64,000 nucleotides of DNA from Magnaporthiopsis rhizophila (lineage: Eukaryota > Ascomycota > Sordariomycetes > Magnaporthales > Magnaporthaceae). Every line of letters starts with the position of its first letter. The first letter of the stretch is position 1. The position numbers were made by a program, and so were the translations under genes. The stretch is taken from the NCBI GenBank assembly GCA_003049465.1, contig PYSS01000009.1, positions 469,814 through 533,813 on the forward strand, in the 5' to 3' direction. This document shows positions 29,407 through 41,276 of the stretch, piece after piece. The notes under the pieces were generated by a model. The model was not told where the DNA came from. It did not search any database and saw only the letters and a program-made list of their open reading frames with translations.

Positions 29407-30503
29407 GTTGGGCGGCAGTGGGCGTTCGACATTGAGACTGGCGTGACAAAGGAAAAGAGAGTCAATGAACCGGGACATGTTCGTACGGAAGGGAATAGGC
29501 GCTCGGTCACTGCGTTCCCTCCGGAGGCTGCTTTAGCCGGCGCGGCACCGCTTAGATGGAGATCCTTGATATCTGCCTATTATCATGGGCAATCTCTGAT
29601 CCGCTACTGTATGTCCATATGTTGCCGACCCGGCTTCGTCAAACTGAAGCCCAGGTCCGAATCCGGCATCTTTGCTGGCGAAAGAATGCTCACATCGCGG
29701 TTTCGGCAGGGTCGCGAATCCTCATCACGGATCTCGGGCTACTCGGCGTCGTACATCGTACTGCCCTTTCTTGGAGCCCGGCTACAGGATCCGCGGCCGG
29801 TCCAGGTCGGCGCTTCTGAACGCTTGCAAGATGTGCTAGTTTGGCGTCCTGACGAGGGAGTCCTGGAACGAGCGCCGGTCGTCGAGGCCTTCAAGCCGTC
29901 GATCCACTGGCCGGAGCCGTGGCAGAACGTCTACTACACCGGCAGCGCCGGGGCCGAGGAGGCAGCGCGGTGGTTTATTGAGGAGCACAAGCCCGGATTT
30001 GGCCTTATTCAATCCAACCGATGGTCGTGTCTGACCCTGTCTTCGCCCAGGGCAAAAAGCAGGCTGGGCCAAGTGGCGGCTTTACATCACGACAACCAAG
30101 GTGTCCTGCTGGATCATATGAGGAGGACGTGGTGTTATTCCTGTTTCTCACCTGTTGAAGTCACAGGTATAGAACAAACAACAAGCGGTCATGTGTATCC
30201 TGAGGACGTTTGCGCTGGTGCTGGTTGCCGCCGACATGGAAGTGCAGAACGAGCGCATTATTGCCTGAAGTCAAAGTTCAATCGCGACATGCCTCCTTCA
30301 ATGCTGCGCAAGCAGGTGCATGCGAGGTATAAATTTGGTGGAGAATTCTCTCCAGTGCCTTCCCTGTATCACCCGAGTAGACAAGGTGAGAGGCCGTGGA
30401 TGAGCCACCCCGAGGGGCGACGGGGTGTGGCAGAAGCGACAGTCCCTCGGAGGACCTTCAGCGACGAAAATCTCTATACTAGCCCAGGGCTTGACGACGC
30501 TCC
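29407..30503. other. Intergenic with a possible coding relic near 29780-30060
   Basis: A plus-strand frame runs through most of this region and overlaps the antisense of the oxidase's first exon. The part at about 29784-30050 (VVEAFKPSIHWPEPWQNVYY, GAEEAARWFIEEHKPGFG) has coding-like third-position GC bias and amino-acid composition, unlike the rest. I do not recognise the family and no start or splice site is convincing, so a decayed fragment is the best guess. Confidence 0.3.
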
Positions 30504-31638
30504 CTAATTGCTAATTTTCAGCACGGCCTTGCCAAAGTTCCCGCCCTGCAAAACGCCCAGGAGGCCCTCGAGGCCGTTCTCGATGCCGTCGGTGATGTGC
30601 ACCTTGGCCTGGATGCTGCCGTCGCGCAGCGCCTTGGAAACCTCGTCAAAGTGCCTCTGGCCGTACTTGGGCGCGAGCGTCATGACGAGGAAGCCGCGCA
30701 TCGTGATCTCCTTGCCCACGAGCAGGAAGAGGTTCCGGATGCCTGCGGTCTGCTCGCCACTGGTCCGGTTGTAGTCGGAGATCTGAGGGCACACAAAAAG
30801 GGGTAAGTAAGTAAGTAGGTAGGTAGGTAATTAAGCGCCGGGTTTCAAATGCCAACATAAACAAACATACCATGCCACAAGCGATGATGCGCCCGTGCTT
30901 GTTCATGTGGGTCAGCGCCGCCTCGAGGTGCTCCCCGCCGACGTTCTCAAAGTATATGTCGATCCCGTCGGGGGCTAGACGCGCGAGCGCATCGTCGGGC
31001 TTCTCCTTCTTGTAGTTGAAGGCGCCGTGGAAGCCGAGACTCTTGACGAACTCGACCTTGTCGTCGGAGCCGGCGCTGCCGATGACGCGCAGGCCCTCGC
31101 GCAGCGCCAGCTGCCCGGCCAGCTGGCCCACAGCGCCGGCGGCGCTGCTGACGAAGATGGTCTCGCCCTTTTTCGGGCGACCGATATCGTAAAGGCCCGC
31201 AAACGCCGTCAGGCCCGGCATGCCCAGCGCGCCCAGGTAGTGGGCCAGGTCCAGCCCGAGCGACGGGTCGAGCTTGACGCGGGGACCCTCGAGGCCCGAG
31301 GCGGGTATGGCGCAGTACTGGGCCACGGCGCACATGGGGACGCGGATCAGGTCACCCTCGGCGAACCTGTCGCTGCGAGAGGTAACGACGCGCCCGACTG
31401 CCGCGTTCTCGACGGGGCCGTCGAGAGCGAATGGCGGGAAGTACGATTTGGCCTCGGGGGCGCGCATTCGCCCGCGCAGGTAGGGGTCCAGCGAGACGGA
31501 GAGGACCTGGATCACGACGCCGCCGTCCGGACAGTCCGAGAGGTCGATGGGGCGGTCCTCGATGACGAGGTCACCCGGCTTGGGGAAGCCGTCGGGCGCC
31601 TTTTTGAAGATGAGAGTCTTGTTGCTGGTCTTGGCCAT
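30504..31638 (-). CDS. Zinc-free medium-chain reductase (prostaglandin/leukotriene reductase-like, NADP-dependent)
   Basis: Exons 31638-30871 and 30782-30504 give 348 residues. Start MAKTSNKTLIFKKAPDGFPKPGD. Family marks: SLDPYLRGRM, GALGMPGLTAFAGL, nucleotide loop SSAAGAVGQLAGQLA, GSAGSDDKVEFVK, YFENVGGEHLEAAL, RIIACGM then ISDYN after the intron, MRGFLVM and GKAVLKI at the end. There is no zinc-binding Cys/His set. Such enzymes reduce alpha,beta-unsaturated carbonyls in the cytosol using NADPH. The intron (30870-30783) contains a GTAA/GTAG microsatellite at about 30804-30832. The gene looks intact. Confidence 0.9.
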
Positions 31639-32462
31639 GGCGTCGGTAAGGGAGTGTAAAATGCTGACTGGGCTAGGGCAGGATTGGACGGGAGAAAAAA
31701 ATAAAGATAAAAAAAAAAAAAAAGCTTGAAGCGGGAGCGGTCGCCTTTTGTTTGGCCGCGATGATGTCTTGTCGGGCGGGGTTTATATATAATACTGGCG
31801 TAGGGGAAATTTACCAGAAGCGGATGTTGATTATAAATGCTCGTGCTCTCAAATCCTCCCAGTCTGACCAGTCTGACGTCAACTCGGCCCCGAGCTCGTT
31901 AGGGTTGCATCATCGCCTGTCTCCAATCGGGCGCCGGAATATCCGACCTAACGTCTCCTTTCCGTCCCCTTACCTATTCCCTGGTGTGGAAAAGGCGGTG
32001 GTGGAGCCGTGGATGCCGCTTCGGGGACACCCCACCGAGGGCTCCGGCGACCGTGATAACGGGCTGGTGCTAACTCACGCTCATTGGAACCATTGGTAGG
32101 GAAGAATTAGCCCAGGTTGCTGTTAATATCCAAAAGCCCAATCTTGGTGATGTGGTCGATCCGCTCCTCGCCTCGACAATCGATATCCAACGTGTCTACT
32201 ACAAAAATAAGGATGGAAACAGAGGATAAGAATGTGGGATGAAGGGTGAACACAACCGAGGGACTGCGAGGATTCTAGCTGATGTGGCCCGACAGACGAT
32301 ATCCGGGGTATCCCTAACCAGCACACAGCCATCCATCCGCAAGAAACCTAGTTATCCAATAACTCCTGATAGTATATGCAAATTAAAAAAAAGGTCGCGG
32401 TACCAAAGGGGACTGGTTCCCCTCAAGGCGACAGCAAGAGATCTGCATCTTGTATCCAATCA
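31639..32462. other. Intergenic
   Basis: Promoter of the MDR reductase on the left side (A-rich run at about 31700-31720), 3' flank of the large disordered protein on the right. No gene seen. Confidence 0.45.
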
Positions 32463-35400
32463 CTAGATGCTGCCCGACCTGTGATGATCAATGTGTACCG
32501 GGGGGAGTTTGGTGGGAGGTGTTTCTGGACCCCCGGTGGAGGTTGGAGCAGCACAATCGGGAGTTGAGCTCTGTGGCAGTGGAGGTGGCGGCACTGCGGC
32601 GTCGGACAAGTTCGCCGTGACGCTCGCGTTCGCCTTGAACGATGCTAAGTTGTCGTCACCGTGAACTGGTAAAGGTTTCGATGTCGAGAATCCCGACGAA
32701 GGGATCCGACGCACCTCTATCACTGCATCGGCAGCAACGTTGGTTGCAGCCGATGGTACTTCCTCTGGCGGCGAGATGCTCGCCGAGGGCGACGGCGTGT
32801 TACCCACCAGGGAGGGCGACGACGACGGCAACAACATGGATGCAATGTGCGCGCGAGACGTAGACGACTGCGATTGTGAGCGGGTCGTGGTCTGAAGCAG
32901 TGGCGATGGCGAGGTCGGCGGCGGAAATGTGGAGCTGCCCATCATCAGGGTCGGACTGCCGCTGCCGCTGCCTGCGTCCGAGTCCCTACCCCAGGCCGTC
33001 AAGGCGGAATTCTTTCGGGCATGATTCACACCCAGGAAAGGAGACGAAACGGCCACTGGCTGCACCACAACCGGCGAGGCCCACGGCGACGAGTGGTGGG
33101 GTTGCACAGGGCCAGGCGACGCCCACGGCGACAGGGGTCCATCAGCAACGGCCGACGCCGACAAGGGGAACGGGCCAGGCCGCTCAGACCTCGGGCTGCC
33201 CTCGCGGCTGCTGACAAGACTGGGCTGGGAACCGCCCCAGGCCCGCGACCGCAGCCGCAGGAGCGACGATAGCGTCATGTTGTCGTCGTCGGCCATCATG
33301 GCGAGCTGCGCCAGGCCCGGGCTGTGGAGGCTGTTTCTATCGGGCCCGCTCCCGATGGCCGACGGCATGCCCATGGACATGACCGAGTTGCGGTTCGAGT
33401 ACTCGGAGCGCTCCGTGATGGGCGTCAGGTTCGGCTCGCGCGACACGACACGCCCGCTGGCGCTCCTGCCGATGGGGAGGCTGCCAGACGGGCCAAAGTA
33501 GCCGCCGTTGAAGTATTCGTACGGGTTCTGCGCGCTCGGCCCGTTGCCGCTGCCCGAATGGTGCCCGGCCGGAGCGTTGGAGTAGAAGCCGAATTCCTGC
33601 CCGTACCAGCCATCCGAATCGTTGGCGAGCGCCGACGCATTGGCCTCGGCGACAATATCGTCGTCGTCCAAGTCGTAGTCGTCCATGTCCTGCGTGTAAG
33701 GGTCGTCCTCGTAGTAGTCGTTGTCGAAGGCCTCGGGCGGCACCTCGGAGCCACCGCTATGCGGCGCGTCGGACGCTGTTGTGGGGGAGATGACGAGGAG
33801 GTCCGTGGGCGGCGGTGGCGGCGATGAGTCTCTGCGGAACTTGCCCGACAGTGCCGCCCGTTGCGTGGCCTCGGCAAGAGCTGCCTGATACATGGCGTCT
33901 TGACTGGAGAGGACCGGTAGCCGCTCCTTGCCCTTGTCACGAGCCTCATCCTCGACAACCGGTGCGGACAGCGCTTCGGGGGCAGAAGACGCTTCTGGAC
34001 CAGAAGCCTGAGGGGGCTGTTTTTTCTCAGTATCGTCGCTGAGCGCGGCGGGAACGGGATCGACGACGACGTTCAATTCGGTGCTGAGGGAGGTATGGGC
34101 GGTCGACCCGGACACAGCCGATTGCGTAGATGGACGCGAAATCGTGTCCGACTCCTTCATGGTACCAGCTGCCTCGCGCTCGGCTGCCCGCTGGGCTTGG
34201 GCCTGGGCAAAGGCCCCAGGGATCGGTCGTCCATACCGGTCCGTGTCATCAAGGTCAAAGATGGACTCGTCGAACGGTTCGCCCGGCGGTGCTTCGCCGG
34301 CGAAGTCCAGTTCATCGGCGAATTCATCCGTGAATCCGGCATCGTAGTAGAGCTCATCCTTCCGCGGCCGGGGTGCTTCGTCTTGCGTCCCCACCACCGG
34401 CTGTTTTCTCTTTTCCACAAACTCGGATATGAGGGTCGGGGATGTTTGCACACCGAGGGGTGGAGACTGGATGCCCAGACCAGATATTGCTTGCTCCAGC
34501 TTCGTCGGCTCGGCCAGGATGACGGGAGACGCGGCAAGCTGGTTTCCCATTCCAGGCGTCGCAGAATCCTTGGTTACGGCGAACCCAATCACCTTGCCAC
34601 TGTCATCCCGCGGCGTGTCCAGCATTGTCGGAGACATGGGGCTTGCCAGTTCTGAAACCGGATTGGACCGCTGGAACACAAACCCAGCAAAGTTTTCCTG
34701 GTCGTTATCGGGATCCATCTCGCCGTCCTCATCTAGCGCCTCATCTATGCCAATCATGGGTATCTCCTCTTCCCCGGCCATGGGGATATCTTCTTCTCCA
34801 ATCATGGGTATCTCTTCTTCCCCGTACAGGTAGTCATCGTCCTCGGCATCGGCATTAACGCCAGGAATTCTCTCCTCGAGCCCGTCGTCGTCCATCATGG
34901 CGTCGTAGTCGAACTCGTCCATGTCTTCGAACCGTGAGTCCCGGTGACCCGGCCCTGGGTCGCTGTCTTTCCGCTCCAGTGCTCTTTGGCGATGTCTTTC
35001 CTCCATCAACTTCTCCTGTCTTGCCGCACCGATCATGTCGAAACTAAATCTGGAAGAGGTGCTCTTCATGTGTCTGGGCAGGGCGGCGAGGACACCATCT
35101 CTCACGGAGCGGCCGGAAGCTGAGGCATTGCGCGACATGATGCTCCTTGTCGACGACATCTTTCTTGGAAGCTCGTGGAGGCTTCCGTCCTCGGATGTTT
35201 TGGTTGACTTGGTAGAAGCTGTTCGGGTGGACGCCGTGCGAGCGTCCTTGGGAGGCGGCGCTGGCGGGTTGTCCTGGAGCTGCGCTTGCTGACCTGGCAC
35301 TGGCTTCCTCTCGACCGAAGACTTTCGCCGCTGATGTGACCTCGCCGGTATGGGTGGGGCAGTTGGAGACGCTTGTTTGGCATCCCCGCCATCATCGGGT

Positions 35401-36488
35401 TCGAGTTGTAACGAGGGCTCCAGCTGCAAAGGCCGCGCTCCTCCGCTTGGCTGCCTTTCCGGAGGACGCTGTGCCGGGACATTTGGCGCCGTCACCTCGG
35501 CCCTTTTGTCGGGAGGCGGAACTTGATACCCAGTCACTGATTCTGGACTTGCCATGGGATTTGGTGGCCCGCGGCTCGGCGGTGGGGAAACGATGCGGCG
35601 AGGGCGAGGAGCGCTGAAGTCGTGAACCCTTGTGCCCTTGATACGCGGGTCGTAGGCTGGCTCCGAGTTCTGCAGCAAGAGGGGCTCGGGGGTAATGTCC
35701 GAGGCATTTTGGCCCGTCCTGCGGCGCATCAACAGTGTAGAGACGGGGTTTTTGAGAAATGGCAAGCTTCTTCTCGCCTTTTGCGTTTCTGGTGCCAGAG
35801 AGCTGCCGCTTTGGTGGGCAAAACTGGGCGGTTCCGTGGCAAGCCTTGTCCCTGCTGGTCTCTTTCCGGTAGGCTGGGAGGAGGCAGAGTTAATATCGGT
35901 TGGCGCGACGAAGCTCGAGGGAGCCTTCGGCTGCTTCGTAGGCACGGGAGGGGGACGGTCGCTCACGCCAGTGTTGATGGGTGGAGGCGGCGGCTTCGAA
36001 CGGGACAGCGCGCTCTCGGGGAGGGACGGCGGCGTGGATGCCGTGTCGGGCCCCACGTATTGGCCATTTTGAAGACTCTTGCGATAGTTCTGGAGCGCGA
36101 CGCCTCCGATGAACCCGGCTTGACCACCGCCGTACGAGGGCCGGGGCTGCGGAGGAGGCCTGGCATCCTTGGATGACGGCTGTGGGGGAGACCTCGGGTC
36201 TTGGGGTGCAGCCTGGGACGCCAAGGACTTCCTGTCAAAGAGCGAGTCGTTTTCCGAGGTGACTCTGGCTATAGGCGGCAGCGTCGGGGGTTCTTTTGCA
36301 GCATTCGACGAGCGCGGACGGGAGTCGGGGTGGGGAGAAGGGTCCAGCGAGGCCTGCGGATGATGTTCCTGCGACTGGGCTGCCTCCCAGGGGCTGGACT
36401 GATCCGGGAGCGGCGACGTCGGGTTCGACGGTGCACGTCGGTGGAATCGGAGGTGGGAGAGCATGACGGCGGCAGGCGCGTCAGCCAC
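32463..36488 (-). CDS. Large intrinsically disordered fungal protein, 1341 residues
   Basis: A single uninterrupted frame of 1341 residues in one direction, mostly Pro/Ser/Asp/Glu-rich. Islands that look conserved: GFIGGVALQNYRKSLQNGQY (about 123-142), MKSTSSRFSFDMIGAARQEK followed by LMEERHRQRALER, DEFDYDAMMDDDGLEERIPG, DNDQENFAGFVFQRSNPVSE, and DNMTLSSLLRLRSRAWG near the C-terminus. An acidic stretch has three EEEIPMIG/EEDIPMAG repeats. No enzymatic domain. Short tracts such as PPPPPINT suggest SH3 or EVH1 ligands. The function is unknown; an adaptor or morphogenesis role is only a guess. The start ATG at 36488 could be replaced by the Met at residue 9. It is divergent to the C2H2 gene with a 2.6-kb gap. 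Confidence 0.8.
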   Translation of the reverse strand: MADAPAAVMLSHLRFHRRAPSNPTSPLPDQSSPWEAAQSQEHHPQASLDPSPHPDSRPRSSNAAKEPPTLPPIARVTSENDSLFDRKSLASQAAPQDPRSPPQPSSKDARPPPQPRPSYGGGQAGFIGGVALQNYRKSLQNGQYVGPDTASTPPSLPESALSRSKPPPPPINTGVSDRPPPVPTKQPKAPSSFVAPTDINSASSQPTGKRPAGTRLATEPPSFAHQSGSSLAPETQKARRSLPFLKNPVSTLLMRRRTGQNASDITPEPLLLQNSEPAYDPRIKGTRVHDFSAPRPRRIVSPPPSRGPPNPMASPESVTGYQVPPPDKRAEVTAPNVPAQRPPERQPSGGARPLQLEPSLQLEPDDGGDAKQASPTAPPIPARSHQRRKSSVERKPVPGQQAQLQDNPPAPPPKDARTASTRTASTKSTKTSEDGSLHELPRKMSSTRSIMSRNASASGRSVRDGVLAALPRHMKSTSSRFSFDMIGAARQEKLMEERHRQRALERKDSDPGPGHRDSRFEDMDEFDYDAMMDDDGLEERIPGVNADAEDDDYLYGEEEIPMIGEEDIPMAGEEEIPMIGIDEALDEDGEMDPDNDQENFAGFVFQRSNPVSELASPMSPTMLDTPRDDSGKVIGFAVTKDSATPGMGNQLAASPVILAEPTKLEQAISGLGIQSPPLGVQTSPTLISEFVEKRKQPVVGTQDEAPRPRKDELYYDAGFTDEFADELDFAGEAPPGEPFDESIFDLDDTDRYGRPIPGAFAQAQAQRAAEREAAGTMKESDTISRPSTQSAVSGSTAHTSLSTELNVVVDPVPAALSDDTEKKQPPQASGPEASSAPEALSAPVVEDEARDKGKERLPVLSSQDAMYQAALAEATQRAALSGKFRRDSSPPPPPTDLLVISPTTASDAPHSGGSEVPPEAFDNDYYEDDPYTQDMDDYDLDDDDIVAEANASALANDSDGWYGQEFGFYSNAPAGHHSGSGNGPSAQNPYEYFNGGYFGPSGSLPIGRSASGRVVSREPNLTPITERSEYSNRNSVMSMGMPSAIGSGPDRNSLHSPGLAQLAMMADDDNMTLSSLLRLRSRAWGGSQPSLVSSREGSPRSERPGPFPLSASAVADGPLSPWASPGPVQPHHSSPWASPVVVQPVAVSSPFLGVNHARKNSALTAWGRDSDAGSGSGSPTLMMGSSTFPPPTSPSPLLQTTTRSQSQSSTSRAHIASMLLPSSSPSLVGNTPSPSASISPPEEVPSAATNVAADAVIEVRRIPSSGFSTSKPLPVHGDDNLASFKANASVTANLSDAAVPPPPLPQSSTPDCAAPTSTGGPETPPTKLPPVHIDHHRSGSI
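34753..34829 (-). repeat. Tandem 24-bp coding repeat in the disordered protein
   Basis: About three units encoding EEEIPMIG, EEDIPMAG, EEEIPMIG on the minus strand. Units differ at a few positions, several of which change residues. Confidence 0.75.
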
Positions 36489-39138
36489 GAGGGCTGCGTG
36501 TGTGGGGATTGCGTTATCTCGGATGTATCATGTATTATCCGCGTAAAGCATGCGTGGAATGCGGCATGCTGTGTGGGCGAATGGCGTCGCAGACGAAGGG
36601 ATGGCTCTCGGGCGGCGGCAGCGGCAGCGGCAGTGGCAGTGGCAGTGGCCTATGTCGGCGTGCCAACGAGGCGCGACCGGCAGCGAGGAGGGGCCAAACC
36701 GGGTCCTAAAGAAGCCCAAGACAGACAGGCGGCTCAGAGCGGACGTTGGGAGTCGTCACGGCAGAACTATGAAGGGTTGGAGAAGTCGCAATTCGCTCAA
36801 CTCATGTATTCATATTGGAACACCAGCGCCGCTCGTAATGAAGTGAGGCTCAAGATTGAAGGCGACGTTGAAGCCATTGGCGATGGACGCTGTGGAGATT
36901 CAAAGATTGAACCCCAGGGTCCGTGCCATGCGCCTGCTTGCGCATGTCAGCCGTCTGCCAGAGTGGCCGCTGCCGCGCCATCCAATCCTCCAAATCCTGC
37001 TGCCGGGCAGCAGCCTGTGGCTCGGTGGGGCAGCTGGTCACAGCGCGTCGATTGCTTGCGACGGTCCACTGTCGTCGTCGCACGGTGTATTTGCTGCTCG
37101 AGATGACGCGCCTACGCGCAGTTTGCATACAGTACATGCCGTAACGGGCACGTTACCGTCCCAATTCGGCGCCCCGCCAATTCGCACAGCATCAATTGAT
37201 CTGGAACGAATCTTGGGTCCGGGCGCCGCTCTACTCTACCATAGAGACCACCAGCTTGAGCTGAAGCATGTCTCCAGACGCCCATCTTGCTGTTGATTCG
37301 CATCCCCTCCTCTTTTTCCTGGCGTTTGGCAGTCTGTTGTGCGAGACCTGGCGTAAAGGCCCTCACCCGCGCTTCTAAATCGGGAAGTGTCCTCCGGCAA
37401 ACATGGATGAACGGGGGATTGTTGTGTGCCCTTTCGCTGGCTCTTCCTGGCTCTGATTTGCCTGGGACTTGACACGCTTTGCTGCCGCCGCCAGAACTCA
37501 TTCACTGTGCCCCTGCCACGGGAAACAGGTCGAGACCCGGGATAAACCTTGAGACTAAAACTCAATCATGCACTTTGCTTCTATCGCGGCAGTTGAGGTA
37601 GGAGCCCGCTTGACCGTCCTTGTAGGTTATCATGACAGCGCATTCCGGCTTGTGTTTCCCGCCCGGAGCCGAACCCAAGCTCGGGCCGAAGGGCGCAAAG
37701 GACGCACGTGGGAGTACAGCCACTGCACTAGCCAACCATTAGCCTCAATGCCCGCCGACACTGATGGTTGTCGCTTTGTGAGCCTCGTGGAGGCGACGAC
37801 AAGGTGCCCGCGCTGGCCACAAGGCACGCAATGGCGCGATACGGCACACAATCCCTGCATCGCCACGTCACTCTATTTCCGGCATGCCGACTTAATATCT
37901 GATCCCACCATCACACGCTTTCGGGATGCCGTTTTTGCCTGTTTCTGCTGCTTTCCGTAGGGCATCTCGTGCTTCCAATGGTCCGAGACGCCGATCGGGC
38001 GTGGCCTTGGGCAGTCACCCCATCAGCTCAACCCCGCTCGGTGGCATGGTCCGTCGCGCTACGAGCTTCTCGACGCGCTCTTGCGCGGTTCCATGGCCTC
38101 GCACGGCCGTGTGGCCAGCCAGAGCATGAGATTCCTCACGGGAAGCGGACCATTGGGTTGCAAAGTGCATGCGTGCCTGTCGCATCGACAGCACCCAATC
38201 AGGCGGGGCTCGCCTTGGCCAACGGATGGCGGCGAGGAGGAGACCAAGAGGGGCGGGCTCCCTCGCGCGCCCCAGGTCCCAGCGACGCTTGCCCTCGTCC
38301 CTCGTCGCTCGGTGTACGGTGGTACCAGTGAGGTGGCCCCCGGCCGGCCGTCGGCGGTGGACACACATACCTACATGACGGCGCTCCGGCGTCGCTAGCA
38401 CCAGCCCAGCTGCACACCTGACTGGACCTCGTCGCCTCCCTCATGGCGGTGCGGAGCTTGTGCGCCTGCGGGGGCGTCGCCTAGCGTGCAACCCCGAGCC
38501 AACGTGGGCCGTGGTCTCGGCCCTGGCGCGGCCGGTGATTCGCCGCTCCGGAAGTTTGCGACGCAGTTGCGCGGGATTGAAAAAGGCTCGACATTGTGCA
38601 GCGGTCTGCAGGTTCCTCGCAGCCCCCGCGCTCAACGTGCAGCGGCAGATGCTCAGCAGGTTGCCGCCCTCTGATTGGGCCCACGCCCGCCGTTTTCTGG
38701 GCCCTGGGCGTCCATCCCACAGTGGGTGACAAGTGACGGCATGTTAAAAATGGCTGAGCTCAGGTACACTTTTTAACCCCTGGACCGCCCTTATTTTTCT
38801 GTCCGCCTTTTTTTCTCGTGCGGCCAGGCTGTGGCCTCTACTTGATTTTCAACCGTCGCAGCTGCGTCAGGACGCAATCAAGAAACATCATGACAACGCA
38901 ACAGTCACTCTTGCTCGGCCTCGACCCGAGGACATTCGCCCCCCATGGGCTCGCTCGTGTCCGTTGCCGATGCTCTCTGGGCCATTGCCGCCCTTTCGCT
39001 TTTGTTCAAAAGGGCGAAGGGGCGCCAAACGCCGCGACGCCCATGATGTTGTGGTTCACTGCCATCCTGCCCATCATCGTGACCTTCTGATTCACTTTTC
39101 CAAGTCGTTTTCCCGGTCTTCTGTGAGATCGCAGCAGA
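36489..39138. other. Long divergent intergenic region
   Basis: It separates the starts of the disordered-protein gene (minus) and the C2H2 gene (plus), so it holds both promoters. A GGCAGC/GGCAGT simple repeat lies near 36617-36650. Plus and minus frames of up to 300 codons overlap each other and show no domain. CT-rich sequence precedes the C2H2 start. No gene supported. Confidence 0.45.
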
Positions 39139-41245
39139 ATGTTCGCTCAGCAACACCAGCGTCAGCCCCAGAGAGACAAGGCAACCATGCTCGGCAGATT
39201 CGCGGCAGAGACCATCCCGGGTGGCGTCCGCGCTCCTACCTCCCTGTCCGGAGTTCTCCGGCTCAAGGAGTCGGGTGGCGGCGCCTACGAGAGGGCTCAC
39301 CTCTCCGCTTCCGCTGCCGAGGCGCGCTTTGCGGCCCTGGGGAGTGAAACATCGCGCTCCTCCACCCCGGTCACGGATGCGTCCACCTACAAGACGCCGT
39401 CCTCCGTCAGCTCCTGGGGGACGACCGCAGGGTCGCAGGAGGCCGAGTCGGGAGAATGCAGCTACCCGGGAGAGGACGAAAAGCGGTCTCGCGATCGCAA
39501 GTGGGACGAGGAGTATGTCTCTGCTTTCCGCTTGTGTTTTCCCCTTCAGCCCTGCAGCCCCTCGATATGGTCCCTTATGGCCCTCTTCCCCGCTGCCATT
39601 GCCCCGTTGTGGGTCAGAGACTGTAGCTCTTGTGAGGAGTCTCCGACTAACCATGATGCCTCGGAGCAGAAGCCTTCCAGTCCGCTCACGCCGGCCCTCG
39701 GAGGAGTCGCCCATGTATCCCGCCATCTTCGGACAGCCAAACTCAAGCAGCAGCAACAAGTCGGATGGCGGCAGTGTGTCCAACAAGAAGAGCGGTGATG
39801 ATGCCAGGCCTGACGGGTCTGCTTCTCCATGGCAAAAGTCGGACGTGAGCGACACCGAGTCGTGCATGGCCGATGATGAAGACCGTGAGAACGACGACGA
39901 GGATGAGTGCTGCGAAGAGGACGACAGCCTCGACGCAGCAGTCATCGCCGCCGTCGACGGTGACCTCGCCCTGGCCGCCTACCTCATTCCCCTGCTCCAC
40001 CGCTCCTTCAGCTCCGCTGTGCGCACCAAGGTTGAGGCGTGGCAGTGCGGCAGTCCTGGCGGCGGCTCGACCGGCGGCCGGTCGTCCGACAGCCACCACG
40101 CCGGGTCGTCTGCCAGCGGCGGCAACGGGTCGCCGATCGCGCCGCGCAAGCGCAGGCGGCGGACCAGCTCGGGCGACGGTGAGCGCGCCGGCGACGACGA
40201 GGACGAGGGTGGCTCCGGCAAGGGTCACAGCCACCCCGAGACGCTCGACGCGCACGCGCCGCTCCTCGCCTGCCCATTCCACAAGCTCAACCCGGCAAAG
40301 TACGGGATCCAGCACGGCGCCACGTCAAGCACGGTCAAGAGCGACTACTACCGCGCGTGCGCCGGGCCCGGGTTCAAGACCATCCAGAGGCTCAAGTATG
40401 GACCACCTCCTTTCAGCCAGTTCCCGCTTGTCTTCTTGTGGCCGGTCGTGTTCGTCGGCGGACTTCGTATGGCCTGCAATCCTAACCTCCTCAATCGCAG
40501 GGAGCACCTGAAGCGAAAGCACACCGTCGTCCAGTGCGAGCGCTGCTACAAGATCTTCCGCGGCAACAACCGCGAGGCCTCCCAGCAGCTGACGCAGCAC
40601 TCTCGCAGCAACGAGATCTGCCAGATCGGCGACGCGGGGCTCAGGGAGGGCATCAACAACGTGCAGTGGGCGCTGCTGGACAAGCAGAACAGGAAAAAGC
40701 CCCAGGAGTCGCACAAGCTGGAGAAGTGGTTTGAGATTTGGGAGATTCTCTTCCCCAACAACGACAAGCCGAAGACACCATGTGAGTCCCGCCGTCTGCT
40801 TTTTCCCTCAGCCCCTGGATTCACCTGTCCTGTGGCCAGCCCGAGCAAAAGCCCGACTAACGTCTCTTTCGCAGGGTACGACGGCCTCTCCATCGCCTCT
40901 GGTCAGTCGACGCCCGAGAGCGAGCAGTTCGCGGCCATCTTCGTCAACATCCTCACGCACAAGGTCCGGCAGGGAGACATCGCGCTGCAGGCCGACGAGA
41001 ACACGATGGGCCGACTGAAAAACGTCGTGGAGCAGACGTTCCGGACCTGGGTCAACACGCGCGACGACCTGCAGCTGACGGACGCGTCGTCCAGCCTGGC
41101 CGGCAGCGCCCTGCACTCGTCGTCGCGCGTCGCTGGCTCCTCCACGCACCTGTCCGGCCCCTCTAACAGCGCCTCGCAGCAGCTGACGGCCTCGTCGTAC
41201 AACAGCGGTGCCCACGTCCCCATCGCCCCGGCCTTGCGCCACCCG

Positions 41246-41276
<31 letters not shown>

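Noticed and set aside
29224..30507. Plus-strand frame of 427 codons
   Set aside because: It overlaps the antisense of a well-supported first exon of the FAD oxidase and contains no recognised domain over most of its length; only a short inner part looks coding.
36201..37106. Plus-strand frame of 301 codons
   Set aside because: Begins opposite the start of the disordered-protein gene and is low-complexity Arg-rich; no evidence of a gene.
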